A stretch of DNA of 64,000 nucleotides from Sphingomonas elodea ATCC 31461 (GCF_000226955.1 NZ_AGFU01000005.1:82158-146157), one strand, 5' to 3'; shown: positions 1-9,483, counted from the stretch's first letter. Numbers and translations: made by a program. The notes: generated by a model from the sequence alone, not told the origin.

Positions 1-1623
1 CGTGCCGCGCACGCGGGTAGCGGCATTGGCGGCCGATTCGATGAAGATCTGGATCGGCATCGCGCTCTCGCGCAGCCGGGCGATCATCAGCTTGCGGCCC
101 TTCGCCCAGGTGGTGAGCAGGGTGAAGATCAGGAAGCCCGCCATCAGCGGGAACCAGCCGCCGTCCGGCACCTTGGTGAGGTTCGCCGCGAAATAGGCCA
201 GGTCGACCGCGAAGAAGATCGCCAGCAGCGGGATCGCGTAGCGCTTCTTCCAGTGCCAGAGGTTGAACAGCACCACCGCCAGCAGGCAATTGTCGATCAG
301 CATCGCGCCCGTCACGGCGATGCCATAGGCCGCCGTCAGGTTCGACGAGGTCTGGAAGCTGAGCACCAGCAGGATCACCATGACCATCAGCGCCCAGTTG
401 ATGATCGGGATGTAGATCTGCCCCGCGGTCGATGCGCTGGTATGGTCGATGCGGAGACGCGGCACGAACCCGAGTTGGATCGCCTGCTGCGTCACCGAGA
501 AGGCCCCCGAGATCACGGCCTGGCTGGCGATGATCGCGGCAGCGGTGGCAAGGCCCACCAGCGGCAGCCGCAGCGCCTCGGGGGCGAGCAGATAGAAGGG
601 GCTGCGCAGTGCCTCCGCGTCGCGGATCAGCAGCGCGCCCTGCCCCATATAGTTCATCATCAGCGCCGGCAGCACGAACCACAGCCAGGAGACGCGGATC
701 GGATTGCGGCCGAAATGGCCCATGTCGGCATACAGCGCCTCCGCCCCGGTCACCGCCAGCACGACGGAGCCGAGCGCCAGGAATGCGCGCAGCGGATCCA
801 GGGTGAAGAAATGCACGGCGTGGTGCGGCGACAGCGCCTCGAGCACGGTGGGCGTCTGCACCAGGCTGAGTACGCCCAGCGTCGCGATGACGACGAAATA
901 GACCATCATCACCGGCCCGAAGAACGCGCCGACGCGCGCGGTGCCGGTCCGCTGGATAGAAAACAGCATGACGAGGATGACGACGGCGATCGGCACGACC
1001 AGCCGGTGGAAACCGGGTGCGGCGACGGCCAGCCCCTCCACCGCCGACAACACCGACACCGCCGGCGTGATCATCGAATCGCCATAGAACAGCGCGGTGG
1101 CGAACACGCCGAGCAGCACGATCCCCTGGGTCCAGCGGCGCTGGCCGCCCCGGCCCGAGATCAGCGCGAGCAGCGCCAGGCTGCCCCCTTCGCCCTTGTT
1201 GTCCGCCCGCATGATGATCGTGACGTACTTCAGCGTCACGACCACCATCATCGACCAGAACATCAGGCTGATCGCACCCAGCACATGCGGGGTATCGAGC
1301 GGGAGTTCGTGATGCTCGTTCGCGAAGGTTTCGCGAAAGGCATAGAGCGGGCTGGTGCCGATGTCGCCGAACACGATGCCGATGGCACCGAGCGCGAGTT
1401 TCCACGTCGGATCCTGGCCATGGCCATGCCCGTGCTGGGGTTCCGAATCGGGGAGGAGCGCGGCAGCGTCTCCGGTCGCGGCGGTGTTCACCGTCGCGAC
1501 TGACGCTGAAGGGAGCGAACCGACCTGGCCATAGAGACCTGTGTTCTCATCATCATCAGGATGCGGGCCGTTAGCATGCGCAACATGCCCTATCAACAAG
1601 CGTGTCAGCGCCCAAAGACGCAT
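1..1623 (-). CDS. kup: Potassium uptake protein Kup (C-terminus outside the window)
   Basis: Kup-family low-affinity K+ uptake permease of the inner membrane, thought to work as a K+/H+ symporter. The frame is open from an ATG at 1623 to the window edge, giving 541 codons; the family is usually 620-650 residues, so about 90-100 C-terminal residues are missing. After a variable, His/Asp/Gly-rich N-terminal tail the conserved start of the transporter is clear: [13 protein letters not shown], then the first membrane segments and the motif [12 protein letters not shown]. Several hydrophobic helices follow. The ATG lies 30 bases downstream of the Lrp/AsnC gene on the same strand, so co-transcription is possible. 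The exact start is less sure than the family, because the N-terminal tail is not conserved. Confidence 0.9.
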   Translation of the reverse strand, partial: MRLWALTRLLIGHVAHANGPHPDDDENTGLYGQVGSLPSASVATVNTAATGDAAALLPDSEPQHGHGHGQDPTWKLALGAIGIVFGDIGTSPLYAFRETFANEHHELPLDTPHVLGAISLMFWSMMVVVTLKYVTIIMRADNKGEGGSLALLALISGRGGQRRWTQGIVLLGVFATALFYGDSMITPAVSVLSAVEGLAVAAPGFHRLVVPIAVVILVMLFSIQRTGTARVGAFFGPVMMVYFVVIATLGVLSLVQTPTVLEALSPHHAVHFFTLDPLRAFLALGSVVLAVTGAEALYADMGHFGRNPIRVSWLWFVLPALMMNYMGQGALLIRDAEALRSPFYLLAPEALRLPLVGLATAAAIIASQAVISGAFSVTQQAIQLGFVPRLRIDHTSASTAGQIYIPIINWALMVMVILLVLSFQTSSNLTAAYGIAVTGAMLIDNCLLAVVLFNLWHWKKRYAIPLLAIFFAVDLAYFAANLTKVPDGGWFPLMAGFLIFTLLTTWAKGRKLMIARLRESAMPIQIFIESAANAATRVRGT

Positions 1624-1653
1624 CAGCGGCCCGCCTGTTCCAAAATTGGTAGA

Positions 1654-2127
1654 TCATGCCCGCGCGGCACCGAACAATGCATCGGCCTCGCCCCTGGTGG
1701 AGACGTCGCGCAGCACGAAACTGCTGTTGATCGTCACCACGCCCGGGAGCCGGCCGAGTTGTTCGCGGTGCAGGCGCTCGTAATCGTCGAGATCGCGACA
1801 CAGGACCTTCAGGCGATAGTCCTGCCCGCCGGATACCAGCGCACATTCCACCACCCCATCGATTCGGCCGACCGCCGATTCGAACTGGGCGAGATCCTCC
1901 TCCTTCTGCGTGCCCAGCGTGATGTCGACCAGCGCGGTCACCCGAAAGCCGAGCCGGCGATGGTCCAGCCGCGCGCCATAGCCGCGGATCAGCCCGTTCG
2001 CCTCCAGCGCCTGGATACGCCGGGTGCAGGCCGATTGCGACAGTCCCACGGCGCTCGCCACCTGGCTCACCGGCGCGCGCGCATCGGCTGCCAGCAGCTT
2101 GAGGATTGCTGTGTCGATTCGATCCAT
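1654..2127 (-). CDS. Lrp/AsnC-family transcriptional regulator
   Basis: A 157-residue regulator of the feast/famine family. Residues 1-60 (MDRIDTAILKLLAADARAPV onward) form the typical Lrp winged HTH, with SQSACTRRIQALEANGLI as recognition helix region. The rest is the RAM ligand-binding domain that assembles the octameric ring. It is divergent from alanine dehydrogenase across a 135-bp gap. In many bacteria such an Lrp homologue (AldR type) switches ald on in response to alanine, and I infer that role here from position. The start ATG at 2127 fits the family's normal length. No obvious operator palindrome was found by eye in the shared promoter region. Confidence 0.88.
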   Translation of the reverse strand: MDRIDTAILKLLAADARAPVSQVASAVGLSQSACTRRIQALEANGLIRGYGARLDHRRLGFRVTALVDITLGTQKEEDLAQFESAVGRIDGVVECALVSGGQDYRLKVLCRDLDDYERLHREQLGRLPGVVTINSSFVLRDVSTRGEADALFGAARA

Positions 2128-2262
2128 CTCGCATGGAATGCGCGCAACGAGGACCAAAACGCAAGATCCATGCACCCGGCCGCCTTTGCGCTGCACGTCT
2201 TTGCAGGGATTTACGCCCCCAGGATGCGATACGCTGCGCTCACAAAAGCTAGGAGAGTTCCC

Positions 2263-3369
2263 ATGCGCATCGGCGTGCCCAAGGAAATCAAGAATCACGA
2301 ATATCGCGTCGGCCTGACCCCGTCCTCGGTGGCCGAGCTGGTCCATGCCGGCCATAGCGTGCTGGTCGAGACCAAGGCCGGCATGGGCATCGATTTCGAC
2401 GACGACGCCTACACCGCCGTCGGTGCGCAGATCGCGCCGGACGCGGCGGCGGTCTTCGCCAATTCGGACATGATCGTGAAGGTGAAGGAGCCGCAGGCGC
2501 AGGAAATCGCGCTGCTGGAGCCGCGCCACCTGCTGTTCACCTATCTCCACCTCGCTGCCGACAAGCCGCAGGCCGAGGGCCTGATGGCATCGGGCGCGAC
2601 CTGCATCGCCTATGAGACGGTCACGTCCAACTCGGGCGCTCTCCCCCTGCTCAAGCCGATGAGCGAAGTCGCCGGCCGCATGTCGGTCCAGGTCGCCTCG
2701 CACTATCTCGAAAAGGAACAGGGCGGCCGCGGCGAACTGCTCGGCGGCGTGCCCGGCGTGGCCCCGTGCAAGGTCGCGATCCTCGGCGGCGGCGTCTCTG
2801 GCATCAACGCCGCGCAGATGGCCACCGGCCAGCGCGCCGACGTGACGATCTACGACATCAACAACGAGCGCCTCGCCGAGCTGGACATGCATTTCGGCAG
2901 CCAGATCAAGACCGCCTATGCCAGCAAGGCCGCGATCGCCGAGGCGGTGCGCACCTCGCAGGTGGTGATCGGCGCGGTGCTGGTGCCGGGCGCGGCGGCG
3001 CCGAAGCTCGTCACCCGCGACATGCTGAAGACGATGATGCGCGGTTCGGTTCTCGTCGACATCGCGATCGACCAGGGCGGCTGCTTCGAGACCAGCCGCG
3101 CGACCACCCATGACGATCCCGTGTTCGAGATCGACGGCGTGATCCATTATTGCGTCGCCAACATGCCCGGCGCGGTCGCCCGCACCTCGGCCTTCGCGCT
3201 CAACAACGCGACGCTGCCCTTCGTGCTGAAGCTGGCCAACCAGGGCGCGGAAGCGGCGATGACGGCGGACCGCCACCTCGCCAACGGCCTCAACGTCTCG
3301 GGCGGCAAGATCCGCCACCGGGCGGTGGCCGACGCGCTGAACCTGCCCTTCGAGGCCTGGGCAGGCTGA
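2263..3369 (+). CDS. ald: Alanine dehydrogenase
   Basis: NAD-dependent alanine dehydrogenase, converting L-alanine reversibly to pyruvate and ammonia in the cytoplasm. The 368-residue length is standard (about 370). The N-terminus MRIGVPKEIKNHEYRVGLTP is diagnostic for AlaDH. A Rossmann segment with GGGVSGINAAQMA lies near residue 175, and the region HYCVANMPGAVARTSAFALN matches the conserved C-terminal catalytic part. The start is fixed by AGGAGAG at 2251-2257, six bases before the ATG. The divergent Lrp/AsnC gene is the likely regulator. Confidence 0.95.
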   Translation: MRIGVPKEIKNHEYRVGLTPSSVAELVHAGHSVLVETKAGMGIDFDDDAYTAVGAQIAPDAAAVFANSDMIVKVKEPQAQEIALLEPRHLLFTYLHLAADKPQAEGLMASGATCIAYETVTSNSGALPLLKPMSEVAGRMSVQVASHYLEKEQGGRGELLGGVPGVAPCKVAILGGGVSGINAAQMATGQRADVTIYDINNERLAELDMHFGSQIKTAYASKAAIAEAVRTSQVVIGAVLVPGAAAPKLVTRDMLKTMMRGSVLVDIAIDQGGCFETSRATTHDDPVFEIDGVIHYCVANMPGAVARTSAFALNNATLPFVLKLANQGAEAAMTADRHLANGLNVSGGKIRHRAVADALNLPFEAWAG

Positions 3370-3417
3370 GTACCGCCGCGTCGCCCGGGAGGAACGATCC
3401 AGGGCGGCGGACGCGGT

Positions 3418-4511
3418 TCAGGCGGCGCGCGCCTGATGCTCCGGCAGATAATCGACCAGGTTGTTCAGATTGGCCTTGGGAGACCGCAGCCGGGGATCGG
3501 CCATCGCCACCAGGAACGCGCGGTGCTGCGGATGGCTCGGCAGGAACACCGCCTTGGCGGCATAGTCCCGCGGCGAGAAGGTCCCCCAATTGGTGATCTT
3601 GCCGAAATAGACGCCCGTGGCACCCAGCCGGTCGGCCAGCGTCACCATCTCCCCCATCTCGTGGAAATTCTCCGCCTGCACCGTGAAGGTGAGAAACAGC
3701 CGGTCCACCTGCCCCTGCGCATGGAGATCGGCGGCGAAGCGGAGATTTTCCTCCATCACCTCCCAGCGCGAACCGCGGCGCAGCGCTTCGTGCGTGTCCT
3801 TCGACGCCCCGTCCAGGCTGACAGCGTCGGCCATTCCGCCGCCGCGTCTTCCTTGGTGGGCAGCGTGCCGGACTGGATAGCCGGGCAGCCCATCTTGTTG
3901 CAGTGGCGGAAGCTGCCGTCGTGGATGCTGGCACGCACTTCCTCGGCCGCCTGCGAGTTCCACACCTCCTGCCAGTCGGCGCCGGTCAGATCGCCCGCCG
4001 ACTTGCGCAGCCAGCTGGCGCAGCATTGGTGGGTCGATCCTTCCAGCACGTGCAGCTCGACGAACGGCTTGCTGCAGAACCGCCCCTCCAGACGATATTT
4101 GGGGTTTTCGGGATCGAGGAGCCCGTGGACGTGGAACAGCGCCCCCTCGACCATCGTCGACCCGTTCTCGGCGGTATAAAGCTCGGTCAGTCGGGCAAGC
4201 GCGTTCGAGGCCGCATTCTCTTGGGCATCGCACATCGACAGCACCACATCGAGCGCCACCGCGACGGGCCGGGTGATGCTGGCCGCACCGGCAAGCACGC
4301 GGCTGTGCACCTCGCGTACGACCGTGGAAAACAGCGGCAGGGCGGCGAGGAATTGCGGAAAGGCCGACCACAGCTCGGGCCGGTCCTCCGGCTTCAGCAG
4401 GTCCTCGAGCATGATCCACAGCATCTCCTCCGCCTGGGATCAGGCGGCGGGATCCACCGCCACCGCCTCCTGGGCGAGAAGCTCGGCAGCGCTGCCGCAA
4501 ACGATATGCAT
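3418..4511 (-). pseudogene. Broken radical SAM/SPASM protein gene lacking the radical SAM core
   Basis: Two reading frames together resemble a radical SAM family in which a cysteine-rich segment precedes the radical SAM barrel. The upstream frame (4424 to about 3835) has RFCSKPF, HQCCASW and SFRHCNKMGCP, the expected cysteine pattern. The downstream frame (about 3835 to 3418) has SLDGASKDTHEALRRG and YFGKITNWGTFSP, which normally lie in the second half of the barrel. The section between them, which should hold the CxxxCxxC iron-sulfur motif (roughly 110 residues judging from family memory), is absent, and the junction shifts frame. In addition, a 23-codon open stretch from an ATG at 4511 (MHIVCGSAAELLAQEAVAVD...) ends in an in-frame TGA at 4440-4442 before the main frame resumes; ATG 4424 with an adjacent AGGAG may be the real start. 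As it stands it cannot bind the catalytic cluster. It may be a true pseudogene or an assembly error. Confidence 0.8.
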
Positions 4512-4593
4512 GGCTCGGATCCCTGATTCCGCTCGCACGAGCGATTGCCGCGCGCGGGCGGCCCCTCGTCCCAATATAGAGCGGTTTCGGGGA

Positions 4594-5262
4594 TCAGGGG
4601 GTGTTCGGCGCTTCCGGCCGCGCCGATCCGGCGGCAGCGGCGGCGGCAGCCAGGCCGGGGTCCAGCTTCAGCATCACCGCGACCATGCCGTCGCGGTAGC
4701 TCGCATCCTTGGGCAGCAGCTGGAGCGCCTTGCCCCATTCGGCCCTCGCCCCCGCCACGTCTCCCGACCGCGCCAGCGCGATTCCGTGATAGAAGGGCGG
4801 CCCGGGATGACTGGGATTGAGCGTCGCCGCCTTGTCGAACGCGAACTTCGCCGCGGGCGACAGCTGGTCGCCGTCATGCTCGGTGAGCGCCAGGCCCAGC
4901 CCCGCCCACAGCCCCGCATCGCCCGGCGCCTTGCGCACCGCCCCCAGCATGATGGTGGAGGCCAGCTGCGGCGCGCCCGCGCGGGTCATCGCGTCGGCCG
5001 CCATGAAATAGCTATAGTCGAAGTTGAACCGGCCGAAGAGCCCCTCGCGCACCGCAACCAGATCGGGATCAAGCGGACGCACGCTGGCGACGCCCTGCAC
5101 CGGGTGATCGGGCAGGCCCGGCTGGCCCTGCCAGGCGTAGCCCGCGGCGGCCAGCATCAGCGCCATCGCCGGCACCGTCCAGAAGCGCCAGGGAAAGCGA
5201 ATGAGTAGCAATAGCCCGATGGCCACCGCCGCGAAGACGCCGAAGACGAGCCACCCCATCAT
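4594..5262 (-). CDS. ccmI: Cytochrome c maturation protein CcmI (CycH-like, TPR)
   Basis: Last gene of the ccm operon, 222 residues. Two hydrophobic segments near the N-terminus (about residues 4-21 and 30-45) anchor it in the inner membrane. The remainder is a helical TPR-type domain facing the periplasm (LGAVRKAPGDAGLWAGLGLALTEH; FDKAATLNPSHPGPPFYHGI). CcmI chaperones apocytochrome c to the haem ligation complex by holding its C-terminal helix. It is shorter than the roughly 400-residue E. coli CcmH equivalent domain arrangement but normal for sphingomonads as far as I can judge. Its ATG overlaps the ccmH stop as ATGA. Confidence 0.85.
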   Translation of the reverse strand: MMGWLVFGVFAAVAIGLLLLIRFPWRFWTVPAMALMLAAAGYAWQGQPGLPDHPVQGVASVRPLDPDLVAVREGLFGRFNFDYSYFMAADAMTRAGAPQLASTIMLGAVRKAPGDAGLWAGLGLALTEHDGDQLSPAAKFAFDKAATLNPSHPGPPFYHGIALARSGDVAGARAEWGKALQLLPKDASYRDGMVAVMLKLDPGLAAAAAAAGSARPEAPNTP

Positions 5263-5666
5263 GCGGCCCTCCGCTGGAACAGGCGCCGCGCGAGCAGCAC
5301 CCCTAGCCCGAGCAGCAGCAGCGGCATGATCCAGAGCGGCGCCGTCACCCAGCTGAGCGGCGGGTCATAGGTCACATAATCCCCATAGCGCTCGATCAGC
5401 CATTTGCGGACCTGCGCCGGGCGTTCTCCGGCGGCAATCCGTTGGCGGACGAGCGCGCGCATCTCGCCCGCCATGTCGGCATCGCTGTCGGCGATGCTCT
5501 GGCCCTGGCAGACCAGGCAGCGCAGCGTCTCCATCAGCGCCTTGGCCTGCGCTTCCTGGTCGGGATCGGCAAGCTGGGTATAGGCGAGCGGCGAGGCCGG
5601 CAGGGTCGAATCCGCCTGTGCCGCGCCGGCGAGCACCAGCACGAGCGGGACCAGCGCCCGCCTCAT
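5259..5666 (-). CDS. ccmH: Cytochrome c maturation thioredoxin-like protein CcmH
   Basis: A 135-residue CcmH/CycL protein that reduces or presents the CXXCH cysteines of apocytochrome c in the periplasm. It shows a signal peptide (MRRALVPLVLVLAGAAQA), the LRCLVCQGQ redox motif with Cys50 and Cys53, the conserved stretch VRKWLIERYGDYVTYDPP, and a C-terminal membrane anchor (about residues 106-128). Start overlaps the ccmG stop as ATGA, and its own stop overlaps ccmI, so translation is coupled. Confidence 0.95.
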   Translation of the reverse strand: MRRALVPLVLVLAGAAQADSTLPASPLAYTQLADPDQEAQAKALMETLRCLVCQGQSIADSDADMAGEMRALVRQRIAAGERPAQVRKWLIERYGDYVTYDPPLSWVTAPLWIMPLLLLGLGVLLARRLFQRRAA

Positions 5667-6190
5667 TTCGCCTTCTCCAGCGCGGCGAGCAGCTTGGGCA
5701 CGTCTTCCTCGCGGATGTCGCCGACATGCTGGTCGACGATCACGCCGCGGGAATCGATCACGAAGGTCTCCGGCACGCCCGACGAGCCGAGCGACAGCTG
5801 TGCCCGCATGGCGCGATCATCGCCGATACGGGCATAGGGATCGCCGTTGCGGGCGAGAAAGGCCAGCACATCGGGATTGGTGTCGCGCACCGCGATCGCA
5901 TCGATCTGCACGCCCGCCGCCTTCAGCTTCATCAGCTGCGGCGCCTCTGCCACGCACGGAATGCACCAGCTGGCGAAGACGTTGAGCAGCCGCGGCTTGC
6001 CCTTGGGCCAGGTCTTGGTGTCGATCCCCGGCCGGTCGGCGAGCATCGGCGGCAGATGCAGCGCCGGCAGGGGCTTGCCCACCATGGCGGAGCGGACGAT
6101 GCGATCGCTCGGCTCGATCAGCCCGTTCACCACCAGCGCGAACACCAGCAGGAACAGGGCGAGCGGCAGCCAGATCAGCAGCTTCTTCAT
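5663..6190 (-). CDS. ccmG: Thiol:disulfide interchange protein CcmG (DsbE)
   Basis: Membrane-tethered periplasmic thioredoxin of the cytochrome c maturation pathway, 175 residues. It has an uncleaved N-terminal anchor (residues 3-23) and a thioredoxin fold with the active site WCIPC (Cys76, Cys79). The cis-proline loop is GVPETF. It keeps the apocytochrome haem-binding cysteines reduced. I chose ATG 6190 over ATG 6196 because AGGAGG sits seven to eight bases upstream and the codon overlaps the ccmF stop as ATGA. Confidence 0.95.
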   Translation of the reverse strand: MKKLLIWLPLALFLLVFALVVNGLIEPSDRIVRSAMVGKPLPALHLPPMLADRPGIDTKTWPKGKPRLLNVFASWCIPCVAEAPQLMKLKAAGVQIDAIAVRDTNPDVLAFLARNGDPYARIGDDRAMRAQLSLGSSGVPETFVIDSRGVIVDQHVGDIREEDVPKLLAALEKAK

Positions 6191-8115
6191 GCCCATTCCT
6201 CCTGTGCGCGTGCATCCCGCCGGGCACGCAGCACCCGGCCGAGCAGGGAGAGAAGCCCGCCCAGCGCGATCAGCCCGCCCCCTGCCCAGATCAGCGTCGC
6301 GAACGGCTTCCACCACAGGCGAAGCTGCCAGCGCCCCGAGGCATCGGCCGTACCGAGCACGGTATAGACCTGCCCGTCCCACAGCGTGGCGATGGCCGCC
6401 TCGCTGGTGTTGGTCGGCGGATTGGCGAAAAAGCGCTGCTGGGGCAGCAGCTCGAACGGTTGACCGGTTCCGCGCTGCACCTGCAGCCGCGCTTCCATTG
6501 CCGACCAGTTCGGCCCGATGGTCGGTCGCACCTCCGCCAGCGTGACTTTGAACGGGCCGACGGTGAGATTGTCGCCGATGGCGACCGCCGCCAGCCGCTC
6601 CTGCTTGAACAGCGTGTCCGCCGCCATGCCCGCCAGGCTCACCGCGATGCCGAGATGGGCGACGACCATGCCGTAGATCGGCAGCGGCGTCCGGCGCAGC
6701 GTGCGCTTCCACAGCGGCGCGATGCTGGCGGCCGCGAGCCCCAGGGCAAGCGCCAGCGCCAGCACCGCAATCGGCGAGGTGAAACCGCTCATCGCGAAGA
6801 ACAGGGCAAAGGCGACGCCGGTGATCGCCACCGGGATGGTCAGACGCCCGAGCAGCGCCTGCGCCGAATCCCTGCGCCAGCGCAGCAGCGGCCCCGCCGC
6901 CGTGCCCGCGATCAGGAACAGCGCGATCGGCACCGCGGTCTTCTCGAAAAAGGGTGCCCCGATCGAGAGCTGCACGCCCATCGCCTGCGCGACCAGCGGG
7001 TAGAGGGTGCCGATCAGCACGATCCCCAGGATGACGCTGAGCAGCAGGTTGTTGAGCACCAGCGCCGCCTCGCGGCTGACCAGCTGGAAGGTCGCGCCTT
7101 GCGTCACCGTCCCCACGCGCGCGCCGAACAGCGCCAGCGCCCCGCCGATATAGAGGCCGAGGAGCGCCAGCAGGAAGCTGCCGCGCGTCGGATCCACCGC
7201 AAAGGCATGGACGCTGACCAGGATGCCCGAGCGGACCAGAAAGGTGCCGACCATCGACATCGAGAAGGCCACCACCGCCAGCATCAGCGTCCAGGCGCGC
7301 AGGCCGTCACGGGTCGCCAGCACATTGACCGAGTGGAGCAGCGCCGTCGCCGCCAGCCAGGGCATCAGCGAGGCGTTCTCCACCGGATCCCAGAACCACC
7401 AGCCGCCCCAGCCAAGCTCGTAATAGGCCCAGTAGCTGCCGGCGGTGATGCCGATCGTGAGGAAGATCCAGGCGGCGAGCACCCAGGGCCGCATCGCCTT
7501 GGCGAAGGCCGGGCCGACATCGCGCATCAGCAGCGCGGCGACCGCGAAGCTGAACGCCACCGACAGCCCGACATAGCCGAGATAGAGCGTGGGCGGGTGG
7601 AAGGCGAGGCCGGGGTCCTGGAGCAGCGGGTTGAGCCCCTGCCCGTCCGCGGGCGCCGGGTTCAGCCGCGCGAAGGGGTTCGAGGCGAAGGCCAGGAAGG
7701 CGTAGAAGCCGATCGCGATCGCGCCCTGTGCGGCCAGCGTCGCCGCCAGCGTCTCCGCCACCAGCCGCCGCTCGAACAGCGCGACGCCGGCACCCGCCAC
7801 CGCCAGCACGGTGACCCAGAGCAGCATCGAGCCCTCATGGTTCCCCCAGGCGCCGGCGACCTTGTACAGCATCGGCTTTTGCGAATGGCTGTTCTCCGCC
7901 ACCAGCAGGACGGACATGTCCGAGGTGACGAACAGCCAGATCAGGATCAGGAACGCGGCCAGCGCGAAGAGCGCCTGGACCAGCGCGATCTTGCGCACCC
8001 CCGGCAGCATCGCGCCAGGATCGCCCGCACGCGCAGCGGCGGCACCCAGCAGCAGCTGCGCGATGGCGAAGGCAGTGGCAAGCCACAGCGCCGCGAGCCC
8101 GGCTTCGGCGATCAT
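6187..8115 (-). CDS. ccmF: Haem lyase subunit CcmF
   Basis: A 642-residue polytopic inner membrane protein that, with CcmH/CcmI, attaches haem from holo-CcmE to apocytochrome c. The WWD domain is clear (GWGGWWFWDPVENASLMPWL, about residues 230-250), the haem-presenting signature of the family. About 15 hydrophobic segments are spread over the chain, with a soluble periplasmic region near the C-terminus (QERLAAVAIGDNLTVGPFKV). Length is normal. Its ATG overlaps the ccmE stop. Confidence 0.96.
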   Translation of the reverse strand: MIAEAGLAALWLATAFAIAQLLLGAAAARAGDPGAMLPGVRKIALVQALFALAAFLILIWLFVTSDMSVLLVAENSHSQKPMLYKVAGAWGNHEGSMLLWVTVLAVAGAGVALFERRLVAETLAATLAAQGAIAIGFYAFLAFASNPFARLNPAPADGQGLNPLLQDPGLAFHPPTLYLGYVGLSVAFSFAVAALLMRDVGPAFAKAMRPWVLAAWIFLTIGITAGSYWAYYELGWGGWWFWDPVENASLMPWLAATALLHSVNVLATRDGLRAWTLMLAVVAFSMSMVGTFLVRSGILVSVHAFAVDPTRGSFLLALLGLYIGGALALFGARVGTVTQGATFQLVSREAALVLNNLLLSVILGIVLIGTLYPLVAQAMGVQLSIGAPFFEKTAVPIALFLIAGTAAGPLLRWRRDSAQALLGRLTIPVAITGVAFALFFAMSGFTSPIAVLALALALGLAAASIAPLWKRTLRRTPLPIYGMVVAHLGIAVSLAGMAADTLFKQERLAAVAIGDNLTVGPFKVTLAEVRPTIGPNWSAMEARLQVQRGTGQPFELLPQQRFFANPPTNTSEAAIATLWDGQVYTVLGTADASGRWQLRLWWKPFATLIWAGGGLIALGGLLSLLGRVLRARRDARAQEEWA

Positions 8116-8546
8116 GGCTCCAGCGACTCGCTCTTGTGCATCTTCCCCGCCATCTGGGGCGGCATGTAGCGCTCGTCATGCTTGGCGAGCAGATTGTCGG
8201 CGGCGAAGCTGCCATCGGGCTGGAACTGCCCCTCGGCGACCACACCCGATCCTTCGCGGAACAGGTCCGGTGTCACCCCGCGAAAGCGCACCGGCACCAT
8301 CGCCTTGCCGTCGGTTACCTTGAACGCGATCGACACGCCGTCCCCGGCGCGAACGATCGAACCCTTCTCCACCATGCCCCCCAGACGCACCGCCTTGCCC
8401 AGCGGCAGCGGCTTTCCCGCAACATCGCCGGGCGCATAGAAGAACGCCGCCTGGTCCTTGAGCGCGGAGAGCGCCAGCAGCGCCGCGCCGACGATCGCCG
8501 CAACCGCCAGCAACGCCAGCGTCAACCGTTGATGCTTTGCCTTCAC
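8112..8546 (-). CDS. ccmE: Periplasmic haem chaperone CcmE
   Basis: CcmE carries haem covalently between CcmC and CcmF. This 144-residue protein has an N-terminal membrane anchor (residues 8-30), an OB-fold domain and the haem-binding motif LAKHDERYMPP with His123 and Tyr127. The start is a GTG at 8546 that overlaps the ccmD stop as GTGA; no better in-frame ATG exists at the expected N-terminus VKAKHQRL. Confidence 0.95.
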   Translation of the reverse strand: MKAKHQRLTLALLAVAAIVGAALLALSALKDQAAFFYAPGDVAGKPLPLGKAVRLGGMVEKGSIVRAGDGVSIAFKVTDGKAMVPVRFRGVTPDLFREGSGVVAEGQFQPDGSFAADNLLAKHDERYMPPQMAGKMHKSESLEP

Positions 8547-8674
8547 GCGCGGCGCCCCAGCGCGTCGGCCGCCGCCTCGGCGCGGCGCATCGCCCACCAG
8601 CTGGCACCGGCAAGCCCGCCGGTGCCCAGTGCCGCCACCAGATAGGCGGCGGTGACGAACCACCAGTGATTCAT
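8543..8674 (-). CDS. ccmD: Haem exporter accessory protein CcmD
   Basis: A 43-residue single-span protein, MNHWWFVTAAYLVAALGTGG onward, with one hydrophobic helix and a basic C-terminal tail (RRAEAAADALGRRA). CcmD helps release holo-CcmE from the CcmABCD complex. Identification rests on size, topology and position between ccmC and ccmE; it overlaps both (ATGA with ccmC, GTGA with ccmE). Confidence 0.9.
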   Translation of the reverse strand: MNHWWFVTAAYLVAALGTGGLAGASWWAMRRAEAAADALGRRA

Positions 8675-9390
8675 TGCGCCGCCCTCCGCCGCAGCCGTGC
8701 CTCTACCTTCTGCTGGGCAAGCAGCGCGCGCATCCGCATCAGCACGATGGCGCCGAACAACAGACTGAATCCTGCGAGCGTGAACCAGAGCGGCCACAGC
8801 ATCGAGGCATCGATGCTGCTGCGGGTCAGCCCGATGCTCTCGCCCTGATGGAGCGTGTTCCACCAGACCACCGAATAGCGGATGATCGGCAGCAGCACGG
8901 TGCCGGCCACGCCGAACAGCGCCGGAATGCGCCCGTCGCCGCTCCGTTCGGCATCCGCACGGGCGAGCGCGATCCAGGCGATGTAGATGAAGAACAGCAG
9001 CAGCATGCTGGTCAGCCGCCCGTCCCACTCCCACCAGGTGCCCCAGGTGGGGCGGCCCCAGATCGATCCGCTGATCAGGCAGATCGCGGCGAACACCGCG
9101 CCCGCCGGCGCCATCGCACGCGCGGCGACGATCGCCAGCGGATGCCGCCAGATCAGATAGGCGAGGCACGCCGCCGCCAGCCCGCTCCACCCGCCCATGC
9201 CCAGCCACGCGGTGGGCACATGGATGTAGAGGATGCGGACGCTGTCCTTCTGCAGATAGTCGGCAGGCGTCTGGGTCAGCCCCGCCCAGGCGCCGAACAG
9301 GGTCAGCGCCAGCCCCACCCAGAACAGGGCCGGGGTCAGCGGTCGGGCGATCTTGAGGAAACGCGCCGGGTTGGCGAGGGCATGGAGCAT
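8671..9390 (-). CDS. ccmC: Haem transporter CcmC
   Basis: First ccm gene in the window, an inner membrane protein of about 239 residues that loads haem onto CcmE. It carries the WWD signature WGTWWEWDGRLTSMLLLFF and the flanking histidines (IHVPTAW; WWNTLHQGES), with six membrane segments. ATG 9390 (MLHALANPARFLKIA) gives a normal N-terminus; GTG codons at 9396 and 9444 are in frame but I see no ribosome site before any of them. ccmA and ccmB are not next to it and must lie elsewhere. Confidence 0.92.
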   Translation of the reverse strand: MLHALANPARFLKIARPLTPALFWVGLALTLFGAWAGLTQTPADYLQKDSVRILYIHVPTAWLGMGGWSGLAAACLAYLIWRHPLAIVAARAMAPAGAVFAAICLISGSIWGRPTWGTWWEWDGRLTSMLLLFFIYIAWIALARADAERSGDGRIPALFGVAGTVLLPIIRYSVVWWNTLHQGESIGLTRSSIDASMLWPLWFTLAGFSLLFGAIVLMRMRALLAQQKVEARLRRRAAQ

Positions 9391-9483
9391 CGGCACGGGA
9401 GGAGAATTAGCCGGCTTTCGCGGGAATCCAAGCAGGGATTCCACGCACGTTGGCCTTGCAGCGGATGGGGTTGCAAAGCCAAG

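Noticed and set aside
253-1503. Long open frame on the plus strand opposite kup, rich in Arg, His and Gln
   Set aside because: It is antisense to clear Kup sequence and has the composition of a GC-rich shadow frame. The same holds for similar long antisense frames opposite ccmF, lon and the lig genes.
4440-4442. In-frame TGA as a selenocysteine codon
   Set aside because: No SECIS-like hairpin is obvious after it, the site is not at a known Sec position, and the gene carries other lesions.
4440-4511. Short peptide frame (23 codons) next to a radical SAM gene, as a possible RiPP precursor
   Set aside because: It is in frame with the following broken gene, has no core-peptide features, and the radical SAM protein lacks its catalytic cluster.
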